Shown: piece after piece, positions 1 to 7,251 of the stretch
Position numbering within the stretch: position 1 is the first letter of the stretch
Layout of the letters: the number at the start of each line of letters is the position of its first letter
From: Candidatus Bathyarchaeota archaeon BA1
Lineage (GTDB): Archaea; Thermoproteota; Bathyarchaeia; Bathyarchaeales; Bathyarchaeaceae
Reading direction: 5' to 3'
DNA: 21,330 bases
NCBI GenBank assembly: GCA_001399805.1
Contig: LIHJ01000028.1
Coordinates: 1 to 21,330, forward strand
Translations under genes and position numbers: made by a program
Notes under the pieces: model-generated
Seen by the model: the letters and a program-made list of their open reading frames with translations, nothing else
What the model was told of the DNA's origin: nothing
Databases searched by the model: none

Positions 1-432
1 CTAAATCATGTTTTGCTCTTGGATGAAGCTTCTGCTTGACAACGTCTTTACTCCAATCTCTTTTGCAGCGGTTGCTAACTTTTCATCATCTGTAACTAAA
101 ACTTTACCTAAATCCTCAGCCACACTTAGATAAGCAGCGTCGTAATAGGTGATGTTAAGTTTAAACGCGTTGAACAGCGTTCTAACGCCCAAATTTTCAT
201 CCTTTAGTTGAATCACTTCCATGAAGCTGAGCAATGAAATGGTGAACTCTAACGCCTTGGCAGCTTCATCAACGCCAAGTCTCGCAAGTAGATTGCATTC
301 CTTCCACAGGGCATTTCCAGCCTCATAGTACGCCAGCGAGGCGGTGGAGTTTCCTCCAACCACATCAAGGACCCTCTCTCCAAGCTCCCTCGTTAAAATC
401 AAGATGCTGCCTGCATCAAACGCGTAGCTCAT
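1..432 (-). CDS. vapC: VapC-type PIN-domain toxin
   Basis: 143-residue PIN-domain protein, probably a Mg2+-dependent endoribonuclease toxin. The acidic PIN residues are visible: D6 in the opening FDAGS, E37 in YYEAGNALW, D98 in ITYYDAAYLS and D115/D116 in LVTDDEKL. Length and spacing are normal for archaeal VapC, and all core acids are kept, so it looks active. It starts at ATG 432 and overlaps the end of the upstream RHH antitoxin gene by 4 bases (ATGA), the usual coupled vapBC arrangement. The RNA target cannot be read from sequence. Family and function are known for VapC in general; activity here is inferred. Confidence 0.9.
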   Translation of the reverse strand: MSYAFDAGSILILTRELGERVLDVVGGNSTASLAYYEAGNALWKECNLLARLGVDEAAKALEFTISLLSFMEVIQLKDENLGVRTLFNAFKLNITYYDAAYLSVAEDLGKVLVTDDEKLATAAKEIGVKTLSSRSFIQEQNMI

Positions 433-659
433 CTTTCCTCCCTCGCCTCTCGAATAACCTTAACGATCTCGGTGGGAGGAACCTTCCTGAGCAATTGGCT
501 TACCTCCCCGGCGAGCGTTCTTAAGGCTTCCCTCTCCCTACGCTCAACTTCTTCTTCGATGGCTTTCCTAACCAGCTGGCTTATATTCACATTCAACTTA
601 CGTAATCTCTCCTTAAGCTCCACAGGAACTTTCGCTGACACCGTCACATACCTACCCAT
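429..659 (-). CDS. vapB: VapB-type ribbon-helix-helix antitoxin
   Basis: Small basic/acidic protein of about 76 residues starting MGRYVTVSAKVPVELKERL. This is a typical ribbon-helix-helix strand (YVTVSAKV) followed by two helices, then a charged C-terminal helix that in this family wraps the PIN toxin. It should bind its own promoter as a dimer and neutralise the toxin downstream. I chose ATG 659 because the RHH strand begins right after it; GTG 668 or TTG 671 would add up to four residues. A TATA-like box at 690-700 (minus strand) predicts transcription starting near 665-670, so the message is probably leaderless or nearly so. Its stop overlaps the vapC start. Confidence 0.85.
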   Translation of the reverse strand: MGRYVTVSAKVPVELKERLRKLNVNISQLVRKAIEEEVERREREALRTLAGEVSQLLRKVPPTEIVKVIREAREER

Positions 660-687
660 AAGGCACACCAAAAAATAATACCAATAA

Positions 688-701
688 GTAAATATATAAG
701 G
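688..701 (-). promoter_or_regulatory. TATA-like promoter of vapBC
   Basis: On the minus strand this reads CCTTATATATTT, an archaeal TATA-like element about 25-30 nt before the candidate vapB start codons. No separate operator is obvious; RHH antitoxins usually bind over this region. Assignment is by sequence match and spacing only. Confidence 0.45.
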
Positions 702-1005
702 TATCTCCTCAACATCTTACCTAAGCCGGTTTGCCTAACAACACGATCCACCTTGTCAATAACTCTTCCATAGCGTCCCCCCGTTATAAGTAGCCGTAAT
801 TAGCGAAAGCTCCGGAAGCCCCTAAATATTCAACTTTAAGGCAATTTCCGAAATCGTTAGTTACTTTGCTGAACCATTCCTACTTTTCTGCCCCATCTTC
901 GGTTTCAGCTTTTTTCGTTAAGGGGACCACTTGTTTGCCAGTAAAAACAGTATCTGCATGGACTAGGAGTATCTTTGAAGTTTTTAGCGCGCGCCATACG
1001 CCAGT
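702..1005. other. Gene-free spacer between two TA loci
   Basis: About 300 bases without a supportable gene. The plus-strand open frame through 866-1005 has a composition unlike its downstream antitoxin-like part and is probably only read-through. A hydrophobic open stretch on the minus strand (about 655-770) has no start codon and overlaps the vapB promoter. Confidence 0.4.
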
Positions 1006-1186
1006 ATGGGCAACCCTTGAGGTGATATCCAGCAGGGAGCTGCAAGCTAACGTTGCCGAAGGTTTGAGGGAGGTTAGCGAAGGAAAAGTGATGAGGCTCC
1101 GAGGCGCCAAAGAGGCGCTAGAGTGGCTCAGTCCTGAGCTGTTTTACACAATAAGCCCTTCTCGTAAGCTTTGGGATTTTAAGTGA
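1006..1186 (+). pseudogene. Antitoxin (RelB/Phd-like), frameshifted at codon 2
   Basis: The frame read from 1010 encodes ATLEVISSRELQANVAEGL and then EVSEGKVMRLRGAKEALEWL. This is the layout of a small prokaryotic antitoxin: short strand, 'SSREL' helix cap, then an 'EGKV' turn and an 'AKEALEWL' helix. The only sensible ATG (1006) is one base out of frame: removing one G from the GGG at 1008-1010 gives MATLEVISSREL and a protein of about 59 residues. A RelE-like reading frame starts 7 bases after its stop, as in a TA operon. The gene is either truly broken or carries an assembly error. The call rests on pattern resemblance. Confidence 0.5.
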
Positions 1187-1192
1187 GTTTTT

Positions 1193-1474
1193 TTGACCGC
1201 TAAGTTTAGGGGAACCCTCAAAAGAGGCTATAATAAGCTGAGTAGAGAGGTGCGGAGAAAAGTTGAGATCGCCATAGAAGGGTTGCTAACCCGCGAAGAT
1301 CCAAGGTCATTTTGGGTTTTGCGCCGCGCATTTTTAATGGCGGAATCTGCTCTTCTCAGTTGGATATTGAACTTTCCGTTAATGGTATCATTAAAATTCG
1401 GAACGGAGGGTGCCGTCTTCTCTTCGAGGGTTATTGAGTTTAATATAGCCACCATTTGCCTGTCACTTCCCTAA
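1193..1474 (+). pseudogene. RelE/ParE-like toxin relic
   Basis: The first 40 residues from TTG 1193 (KFRGTLKRGYNKLSREVRRK, then VEIAIEGLLTREDPRSF) match the N-terminal strand and paired basic helices of RelE/ParE-superfamily toxins. After about residue 43 the family pattern is lost in this frame and gives way to unrelated hydrophobic sequence. A neighbouring frame at 1318-1434 contains pieces such as GIIKIRNGGCRLLFEGY that recall the C-terminal strands of RelE. I read this as a toxin gene with at least one frameshift, paired with the broken antitoxin upstream. The N-terminal resemblance is fair; the C-terminal reconstruction is weak. Confidence 0.45.
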
Positions 1475-1501
1475 TTAAACTTAGCAGATTACCTTGTGAC
1501 T

Positions 1502-2872
1502 TTAAAATTGAAGCTTGTCAGCATCATGCATGTGCTTGACTGCCCTAAATGCGTATACGATCGCTGTAAGTATGGCATGAGCCAGTATGGCAATCAAGGA
1601 GTACAATGGAATCTCCAGTAGAGCGCCTATTAGGATTGAAATATTGTAGAGATTTCTCCTGCCTGCAACCCTTCTAAAAACACGCTCAAATTTTCCATAA
1701 TCATCCAGGCTTACTCCCATAGCTTTCCTAAATTGATCGTAGCAGTATCTGTAAAATGCTATAGAGATAACAATGAAAGTGCATATGATCAAGGGTAAGG
1801 CGCTATTAGAGTTCCAGTAAACATACAAGGATAGAGCTATGAACCATGAAAATTCGTATAACAGGTCAAATGGATGTTCCATTGAGCCAAGCCGGCTTAT
1901 ATGACCCCTGACCCTTGCCAATTTTCCATCCAGACCGTCCATTATTCCCACCATGAAGGCAAGAATTGAACCTGTCAACAGATGACCAAAGAGAAAAAGC
2001 CATGTTACGCAGTACGCCATGATGTTCGTCATAATCGTTAACCGATTTGGAGTGATGATCTTCAAATCCGATATATGATAAACAATCTTGTCCTCTATAA
2101 ATTGATGAACATAGTGAGCAAGAAAGTCAGAGGCTCCTTTTCCAGCGCTCTTAACTAAGATTCTTTTGGCATACTTGATATCATCCTTTTTATCGACATC
2201 AAACCAGAAGGGATCGACATCCCTCCGCATGCCTGGAACATATGAAGGAATCTCTGATAAATAAAAAACCTCAGCCTTCCCTCCCTCAGCCGCAAGTCTG
2301 ATGCAGTCTGCCAGCTCCGATTTACCCTCTTTCGCAGCTTGATCAGCATAATCGAAGATTCCTGGTGAGAAAAGGAAAAGGCCAGTGTCAACACAAACAG
2401 ACTTCCCGATTGATTTTCCTATATCAAGAATTTTGTCGTACTCCGTCAGTACCTTTGTATCTTCGGGGCTCTCACGTTTTTCAGCAACTAACATTACTAC
2501 ACCTTTCAAATCTCGATGTATGAGACCTTTTGCCATTCTGTCATCGAAAATGTGGTCAGACATGCATAAGAGGAAATTCTCATCCAAAAAACCCTTTAAT
2601 ATCAATAAGGAGTGTAAATTTCCTTTTTGCCAGTATGGGTTCTCCAAATAGCGTATTCTAACCCCCGCATAATTGTTACCGATTTCCTCCTGAATTTTAT
2701 GACCTTTGTACCCGATGACCACGTAGGCCTCGGTCACTCCAGCCCCCCTCAGATTTCTAAGAACCCTACATATGAGGGGCACACCAGCAACAGGCACAAG
2801 AGGTTTGGGCGTTTCTTTTGTCAACTCCCCCAGCCTTTTTCCTTCCCCAGCGGCAAGTATAGCGGCTTTCAT
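1502..2872 (-). CDS. Fused nucleotidyltransferase / CDP-alcohol phosphatidyltransferase (IPCT/DIPPS-like)
   Basis: 456-residue two-domain membrane protein. Residues 1-240 form an NTP-transferase domain: start MKAAILAAGEGKRLGELTKE, then PKPLVPVAG at 22-30, SDHIFD at 105-110 and FDVDKKDD at 224-231. Residues 275-445 form a CDP-alcohol phosphatidyltransferase domain with several TM helices and D312-G-L-D315-G316..A319-R320. In hyperthermophilic archaea this fusion makes CDP-inositol from inositol-1-phosphate and CTP, then phosphorylated di-myo-inositol phosphate, a heat-stress solute. The second half of the CDP-OH-P motif is unusual: after G329 come H333 and D336 where two aspartates spaced by three residues are expected, so the acceptor may not be inositol phosphate. 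No inositol-phosphate synthase gene is in the window. The start has GGTG just upstream and a TATA-like box at 2915-2929. Confidence 0.75.
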   Translation of the reverse strand: MKAAILAAGEGKRLGELTKETPKPLVPVAGVPLICRVLRNLRGAGVTEAYVVIGYKGHKIQEEIGNNYAGVRIRYLENPYWQKGNLHSLLILKGFLDENFLLCMSDHIFDDRMAKGLIHRDLKGVVMLVAEKRESPEDTKVLTEYDKILDIGKSIGKSVCVDTGLFLFSPGIFDYADQAAKEGKSELADCIRLAAEGGKAEVFYLSEIPSYVPGMRRDVDPFWFDVDKKDDIKYAKRILVKSAGKGASDFLAHYVHQFIEDKIVYHISDLKIITPNRLTIMTNIMAYCVTWLFLFGHLLTGSILAFMVGIMDGLDGKLARVRGHISRLGSMEHPFDLLYEFSWFIALSLYVYWNSNSALPLIICTFIVISIAFYRYCYDQFRKAMGVSLDDYGKFERVFRRVAGRRNLYNISILIGALLEIPLYSLIAILAHAILTAIVYAFRAVKHMHDADKLQF

Positions 2873-2914
2873 GACCCAACACCTTACATCTTACTAAGCT
2901 AGAGGAGCAAATTT

Positions 2915-2929
2915 TCGTATATTTTAAAC
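2915..2929 (-). promoter_or_regulatory. TATA-like promoter of the IPCT/DIPPS-like gene
   Basis: The minus strand reads TGTTTAAAATATACG here. A start about 25 nt downstream (near 2897) would leave a leader of about 25 nt containing AAGGTGTTGGG before the ATG at 2872, a reasonable Shine-Dalgarno position. Confidence 0.4.
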
Positions 2930-3165
2930 AGATATGACTTTATTTATTCTTTTCTGTTTTCCTTTTCTTCTTCAAAGTCTCCTCGGTAATGGGCAACGCA
3001 GATGGTGGCGTAGCCATGGCGCATGCTTTATCGATTTTGACGGTTTTCTCGGTTCTGGTTCCAGCGCCCGCTATACACTAATTTTGAAGGTCTCCTTTAG
3101 TTGGGTATGGAAAGGACGTTGTTAATGGAGAGGTTTAAGTCCTGCTATTTTTCCGTCCTTTAGGG
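2930..3165. other. Intergenic, no gene seen
   Basis: Pyrimidine-rich spacer between the fusion enzyme and the MFS gene, both on the minus strand. One open frame at 2934-3125 (plus) shows no recognisable protein pattern. The length suggests the two genes are transcribed separately. Confidence 0.4.
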
Positions 3166-4386
3166 CTATATCGCAAATCGTTTGAAGGCTGCGAAGCTTA
3201 GAATGAAGAGTAGGCTGGAGGTTATGAAAAGATATGGGAAGCCGAAATGAGCCGCTAAGAAGGGACCTATGAAACATCCGAACGCCGCCCCAAAGTCGAT
3301 TAAGGTGTTGTATATGCCAGCCCTGCCCTCAGGAATCAACTCCATAGAAAGGGAAATGGTTGAGACACGAAACAACCCATAGGCGATTCCCATGATGATT
3401 AAAACTACTGGTGAAAAAAGTAATCTATAGGTCAAAGGCAGCAATATCATGAATGAAAACACCGGGCATAGGAAACCTCGAGCGAGCGTGGTGCCTTTAA
3501 TGAAAAGTTTATCCTCCATATGTTCTAAAAGATTTCCAGCGATAAGGTAGCCGAAGAAGCCCCCCAACGAATTGAAAAAGAAAATGGCGAAAATAATATT
3601 GGATGGAAGGGAGAGGTTTTGGGAGAAAAATATGGGCAAGGGTGTGAAGAGGCTGCTTGTGGCCAAGGAAAATAAAACAACCCCTAAACAGAAAACTGAA
3701 AGATTATCGCCCCTTGAGATGTTTTTGGTTAAACCTTTGATAGCAATTCCATCCAAGACTTTGGATGCAAGAAGGTAACCTTGGTATATGAAACCAATGG
3801 TCCTTTCGATCCGTGCAAGGCGCCTCTCAAAAATTAAGACAGGGTCCTCGATGAAGACAATCGATGTAATAAAACCGATCATGTGTAAGAAACTGCATAA
3901 AAGTAGCATGGACGTGTTGCTGAAGCCATAGCTAGATAAAGTAAAACCCAAAAGCAGACCTGAAAGCCATCCAAGCTCTGTTAAGGCCCAATATAACGCG
4001 AAACCCCTCTCCCATTCCGAGCGGGGTCGGGATTCAGCGATAAGTACGTTCTTAGGCGGTTCGTGCGCCACGTGAAACACTCCAATTAAGACATATAGAA
4101 GTGTAAGGAAGGCAATGGTTTTGGTCAGGGTGAAGAGGAAGAAGAAGAGGGTTAAGGCAGAGAGGGATAAGAGGATGAAGGCTCTGTATTTTCCGGTTTT
4201 ATCGCATAAATAACCCCAGAAGAAAGAGGAGGGCATGGTCATGAGGCGGGCTAGCACCATCATTACGCCGAAATCGATTAAGCCACCTCCAAGGTAAGTT
4301 GTCACATAAAGGGGAAGGAAAATGGAGAATAAACCAAACGCCATCTCATGGAATATGAAGCTTATGAACCACATACTTAGAAACAT
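3166..4386 (-). CDS. Major facilitator superfamily transporter
   Basis: 406-residue integral membrane protein with about 12 hydrophobic segments in two sets of six, the standard MFS fold. The loop between TM2 and TM3 carries the MFS motif A signature in the form G58-YL-C-D62-KTG65-K-Y-R68. A long charged loop (about residues 185-225) sits between the two halves. It should be a secondary transporter driven by an ion gradient; the substrate cannot be deduced. The start is ATG 4386; no strong Shine-Dalgarno precedes it. It is transcribed toward the IPCT/DIPPS-like gene, but the 290-base gap and that gene's own TATA-like box argue against one operon. Confidence 0.85.
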   Translation of the reverse strand: MFLSMWFISFIFHEMAFGLFSIFLPLYVTTYLGGGLIDFGVMMVLARLMTMPSSFFWGYLCDKTGKYRAFILLSLSALTLFFFLFTLTKTIAFLTLLYVLIGVFHVAHEPPKNVLIAESRPRSEWERGFALYWALTELGWLSGLLLGFTLSSYGFSNTSMLLLCSFLHMIGFITSIVFIEDPVLIFERRLARIERTIGFIYQGYLLASKVLDGIAIKGLTKNISRGDNLSVFCLGVVLFSLATSSLFTPLPIFFSQNLSLPSNIIFAIFFFNSLGGFFGYLIAGNLLEHMEDKLFIKGTTLARGFLCPVFSFMILLPLTYRLLFSPVVLIIMGIAYGLFRVSTISLSMELIPEGRAGIYNTLIDFGAAFGCFIGPFLAAHFGFPYLFITSSLLFILSFAAFKRFAI

Positions 4387-4697
4387 CGAAGGTAATAAGC
4401 AAAAATTTTACTCACAAAAAGTTGTTTGTTACTTTAATCCTATTTTTCTAATTTGCTTGAAACGTGACAATAACCGCCTAAAAACCTCAACTCCCTAAAA
4501 TCGAATTAACTACAAAAACTCCGCTGGAGCCTTATAACTCTTCGCATCATGCCTAAACGCTAATTGAGACCGAACTGAAATGGCCTTTAAGTTAACAGCG
4601 GTCGTCCTCACTGTTCTTAACACGCTAAAGAAATTTCAGCGACCCCTGAGCTACCAAATCTCCCGAAAGACATTATAGAAAGTGCATATACAGATTA
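4387..4697. other. Intergenic, no gene seen
   Basis: AT-rich spacer of about 310 bases between divergent genes (MFS on minus, MscS-like on plus). Stop codons are frequent in all frames. CCTTATAAC at about 4530-4538 is TATA-like but too far from the next start to be assigned with confidence. I see no repeats or strong hairpins. Confidence 0.4.
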
Positions 4698-4778
4698 ATG
4701 TTCAAGAAAGCCGTGACGAGGTGGTTCTGAACGATCCAGATTCAGATTGCTGGCATAGATCTCTTTCAGATACTTGAG

Positions 4779-5234
4779 GTGGTGGTAGTGTTGGCGTCCA
4801 CCTACTTAGCCGCGAGAATAGTGTCTAGAAGCCTCGCAAAGGTTTTTGAGAAGACGCCCTTCCCCGAGGAGGTCGAAAAGGGAATAGTGAAGTTTTCAAG
4901 ATATGTGGTATATCTTATTGGAGTCTTCATAGTGATCTCCGTTATTGGCTTCGACCTCACTTCAGCGATCGTTGGGCTAGGCGCCTTCAGCATAGCCATC
5001 AGCTTCGCCACCAGCACCATAATCCAGAACTTCATCTCTGGAATACTGGTGCAGGGTGACAAAGCCTTCAAGGTCGGAGACGAGATCAAGATACAAGCCT
5101 ACGAGGGAAGGGTTGTGAAAATAGGGATCAGGACAACCATCATAGAAACCAAGGAGGGCGACACAGTCTTCATACCCAACTCCATCTTCATAACCAACCC
5201 CCTCATCAGAAAGAAACAAATAGAAGAAACCTAA
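4779..5234 (+). CDS. Short MscS-like mechanosensitive channel
   Basis: 151 residues from GTG 4779. The order is: remainder of a first TM helix, a linker (ARIVSRSLAKVFEKTPFPEE), TM2 (about 40-60), the pore-helix region TSAIVGLGAFSIAISFATST, then the beta domain with F-x-VGDEIKI and the hallmark IPNS near residue 131. This is the core MscS channel/beta-domain unit; the large C-terminal alpha/beta vestibule is missing, as in the shortest family members. The N-terminus is doubtful. The same frame is open upstream and encodes TIQIQIAGIDLFQILE before GTG 4779, but a TGA at 4728-4730 separates it from an ATG at 4698. So it is either a very short form, starting mid-helix, or a gene with a nonsense mutation. 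Likely role: osmotic safety valve. Confidence 0.75.
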   Translation: MVVVLASTYLAARIVSRSLAKVFEKTPFPEEVEKGIVKFSRYVVYLIGVFIVISVIGFDLTSAIVGLGAFSIAISFATSTIIQNFISGILVQGDKAFKVGDEIKIQAYEGRVVKIGIRTTIIETKEGDTVFIPNSIFITNPLIRKKQIEET

Positions 5235-5322
5235 TTCCAACGCAAGGTAACAACACATCATGTACCTAATTTATAGTACCTTAAATGCTTGTTGAGGTTT
5301 TAATGGTTGTTGTTTCTCTGTA

Positions 5323-5787
5323 TTATTTCCGTCCTTCTCCCTTTAGTCCATGTCGCCTAGGCTGTTTTTGTTTTGGAATTATCTTATCTAAAATGTTTAC
5401 GACTCTTTTTGGTTCAGATGTGTAGAGCCTTAATATCTCGCCCCTCCGTCGATGGAGTATGGAAACGAACTTCCTTTCTTCGTTAGCCCGCAGTTTATAT
5501 TCCTTTTTTAAAGAGAATATCCTACGCTCGTCAAGCATCACTCCTTGACTGGTTATTTTATACTTGCTGGGGGTTGGAATGATAGGTGCTGGAAGGAACA
5601 TGAACATAGCTAAAAGAAATATAAACATCGCCCATACCCCCAAGATTGAGACTAAGATAAAGATGAGAGCCAGTTGAAAAATAAACATGGCCGATGACCT
5701 TAAAATTCGCTTCCTACGGTCCGCCATCTTCAAATCTGTTGCATCAGCCTCATAGATAACCTTGACTGCCACAGCATTCACGTCCAT
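5323..5787 (-). CDS. Two-TM membrane protein with PH-like cytosolic tail, unknown function
   Basis: 154 residues. A short soluble N-terminus (1-30) is followed by two adjacent hydrophobic segments (about 33-50 and 52-70) with a very short turn. The soluble tail begins YKITSQGVMLDERRIFSLKK and continues through a basic stretch to EPKRVVNILDKII and a highly basic end. The tail's strand pattern ending in one helix is what membrane-associated PH-like (bPH) domains look like after a 2-TM hairpin; archaeal DUF2208 proteins have a similar layout. I do not recognise it firmly. It starts at ATG 5787 and is divergent from the nitroreductase operon, sharing the 99-base spacer with it. The reassembled gene at 6643-7250 has the same 2-TM plus soluble tail plan. 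Confidence 0.65.
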   Translation of the reverse strand: MDVNAVAVKVIYEADATDLKMADRRKRILRSSAMFIFQLALIFILVSILGVWAMFIFLLAMFMFLPAPIIPTPSKYKITSQGVMLDERRIFSLKKEYKLRANEERKFVSILHRRRGEILRLYTSEPKRVVNILDKIIPKQKQPRRHGLKGEGRK

Positions 5788-5836
5788 TTATGTATGACTA
5801 AAAATTCTTTTAAGCATTCCTTAGTGCACAATTATG

Positions 5837-5868
5837 AATGATCATTTAAACATCACCTAATTATAAAG
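5837..5868 (+). promoter_or_regulatory. Promoter region of the nitroreductase operon with a palindrome
   Basis: Contains a perfect 10-base palindrome AATGATCATT (5837-5846) followed by a TATA-like TTATAAAG (5861-5868). GGGGGGTAAGG lies a few bases before the ATG at 5887 and could serve as a ribosome binding site. The palindrome lies between two divergent genes and could be an operator for either; short AT-rich palindromes also arise by chance. Confidence 0.35.
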
Positions 5869-5886
5869 AGGGGGGTAAGGATAGAA

Positions 5887-6627
5887 ATGGAGTGGAAGTC
5901 CTTGGGTAGGAGAATGATTGGAGTTTTAGTGGTCGCTTTGGTTGTGTTGGGGCTAGCGTCCGCATACATCCTCATATGGCAAGCTCCTAAGCCGATGGTG
6001 GTCGAGCCTACGCCAACAGTGGATAAAATCAGGATAAAGCTCCCGGGGCCAAGATATGATAGCGATGTCTCGGTCGAGGAGGCTCTGCTGAAGAGGAGGT
6101 CGATTAGGGAGTATACGGGTGAGCCTTTAACGCTTCAAGAGGTTTCGCAGCTCCTTTGGGCTGCTCAAGGGATCACCGACCCGAGGGGCCTCAGGACTTC
6201 TCCTTCTGCTGGAGCCCTCTACCCCCTCGAGGTCTACGTGGTGGTTGGAGACGTAGAAAACCTTGCCAAAGGCGTTTACAAGTACAAACCGCATGAACAT
6301 GAAATCATCAAAGTTCTCGACGGAGACAAGAGGGAGGAGCTAGCCAAAGCCGCCCTGGGGCAGGCTTGGGTCAAGGAGGCCGCCATAAACATAGTGATCA
6401 CGGCAGTCTATGCAAGGACCACCGTGAAGTATGGTGACAGAGGCATCAGATACGTGCATATGGAAGCGGGGCACGCAGCCCAAAACCTATACCTCCAAGC
6501 TACCGCCATGAATCTCGGGACAGTCACGGTCGGAGCATTCCATGACGAGCAGGTAAAAGAAGTTCTGAATTTACCAAAGGATGAACAGCCGCTATATATG
6601 CTGCCCGTAGGAAAAAAGAAAAAGTAA
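5887..6627 (+). CDS. Membrane-anchored SagB-type nitroreductase (FMN oxidoreductase)
   Basis: 246 residues. One N-terminal TM segment (9-31) is followed by a proline-rich linker and a nitroreductase fold. FMN-phosphate contacts are visible in RRSIREY (70-76); the SagB/ThcOx-subfamily block SPSAGALYPLEVYVV begins at 105; HMEAGHAAQN (191-200) and VGAFHDEQV follow, and the end LYMLPVGKKKK matches the usual C-terminal strand. SagB-type enzymes oxidise thiazoline/oxazoline rings in peptide natural products, but many archaeal and bacterial relatives stand alone with unknown substrates. The TM anchor would place the domain outside the cell if the N-terminus is inside, which is unusual for an FMN enzyme. 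No YcaO cyclodehydratase is in the window. It leads a tight plus-strand cluster with a PH-like membrane gene (6643) and a CPBP protease (7252). Confidence 0.85.
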   Translation: MEWKSLGRRMIGVLVVALVVLGLASAYILIWQAPKPMVVEPTPTVDKIRIKLPGPRYDSDVSVEEALLKRRSIREYTGEPLTLQEVSQLLWAAQGITDPRGLRTSPSAGALYPLEVYVVVGDVENLAKGVYKYKPHEHEIIKVLDGDKREELAKAALGQAWVKEAAINIVITAVYARTTVKYGDRGIRYVHMEAGHAAQNLYLQATAMNLGTVTVGAFHDEQVKEVLNLPKDEQPLYMLPVGKKKK

Positions 6628-6642
6628 ATATTAACCTGTGTC

Positions 6643-7250
6643 ATGGTCGATCTAAAAGCGCGCGAGTTGTTACTCCACGAGCCAGGCATTTCATATTCTG
6701 CCTACCGCATCCCTACCACTGCTGTTTGGGGGTCTCACAGCGCTTTTTGCATTTCTATCGGTGGTTTCGTTGAGGAAGCCTGGCTTCCTTAAGCGCCTAA
6801 CCTTTTTGTCGATATTATTCGGCCCTTTCGGGCACATCTATAGAAAAATCACCACAGCAGTACTCATATTTACGACGGTGCTCTTCGCCTTCCTGCTGGC
6901 AGCCCATTGCATAGTTTATGTGTCGGTATATGAGGATCGGGTGGAGGTTAGCGTTCCTCTCGTGCTTACCAGAAGAACCTTCACGAAGGACGACGTCCTA
7001 AAAGCTTTCATTGTGGATTGGAAACAAGAAAGCGGTTTCAAGCCCGTGCTGAGAATGGGTGGCACCTCTCTTGAAAACGAAGGTGGGTTGGTATAGGCTT
7101 GCGAATGGTAAAATGGCTTTGCTACTATCCTTAAGTCCCATCAACCTCGTCCTAGAGACCCGCGACGGCTACTACGTTTTGCTCGGCCCACCAAACTTTG
7201 AGGTGTTTGTCGAAACGTTTGAAAGACTCTTTCTATCAGTGGAGAGGTGA
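6643..7250 (+). pseudogene. Membrane protein with PH-like tail, interrupted by two frameshifts
   Basis: Three consecutive frames give one coherent protein of about 200 residues. Frame 1 from ATG 6643 gives MVDLKARELLLHEPGISYSA then YRI. Frame 2 continues LPLLFGGLTALFAFLSVV, a second hydrophobic segment (LIFTTVLFAFLLAAHCIVYV) and a beta-rich tail to VLRMGGTSLE. Frame 3 continues KVGWYRLANGKMALLL and LETRDGYYVLLGPPNFEVF, to the stop at 7248-7250. The switches fall at CCC 6711-6713 and AAAA 7074-7077; removing one base at each restores a single frame. The domain pattern ('GG T', 'GWYRLANGK', 'T.DGYYVLLGP') is that of membrane proteins with a PH-like domain. The last bases supply the ribosome binding site of the CPBP gene. 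Either a recent pseudogene or an intact gene with two sequencing indels. Confidence 0.7.
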
Positions 7251-7251
7251 A

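Noticed and set aside
655..770. Minus-strand hydrophobic frame (DKVDRVVRQTGLGKMLRRYL then IYLLIGIIFWCALWVG)
   Set aside because: It reads like a TM segment but has no start codon, overlaps the vapB promoter and start, and matches no family I can name.
2934..3125. Plus-strand ORF of 63 codons
   Set aside because: Low-complexity Phe/Leu/Gly composition and no ribosome site; looks like chance.
7198..7251. Longer CPBP protease starting at TTG 7198
   Set aside because: It would overlap the upstream gene's coding end; GTG 7252 has GGAGAGGTGA directly upstream.
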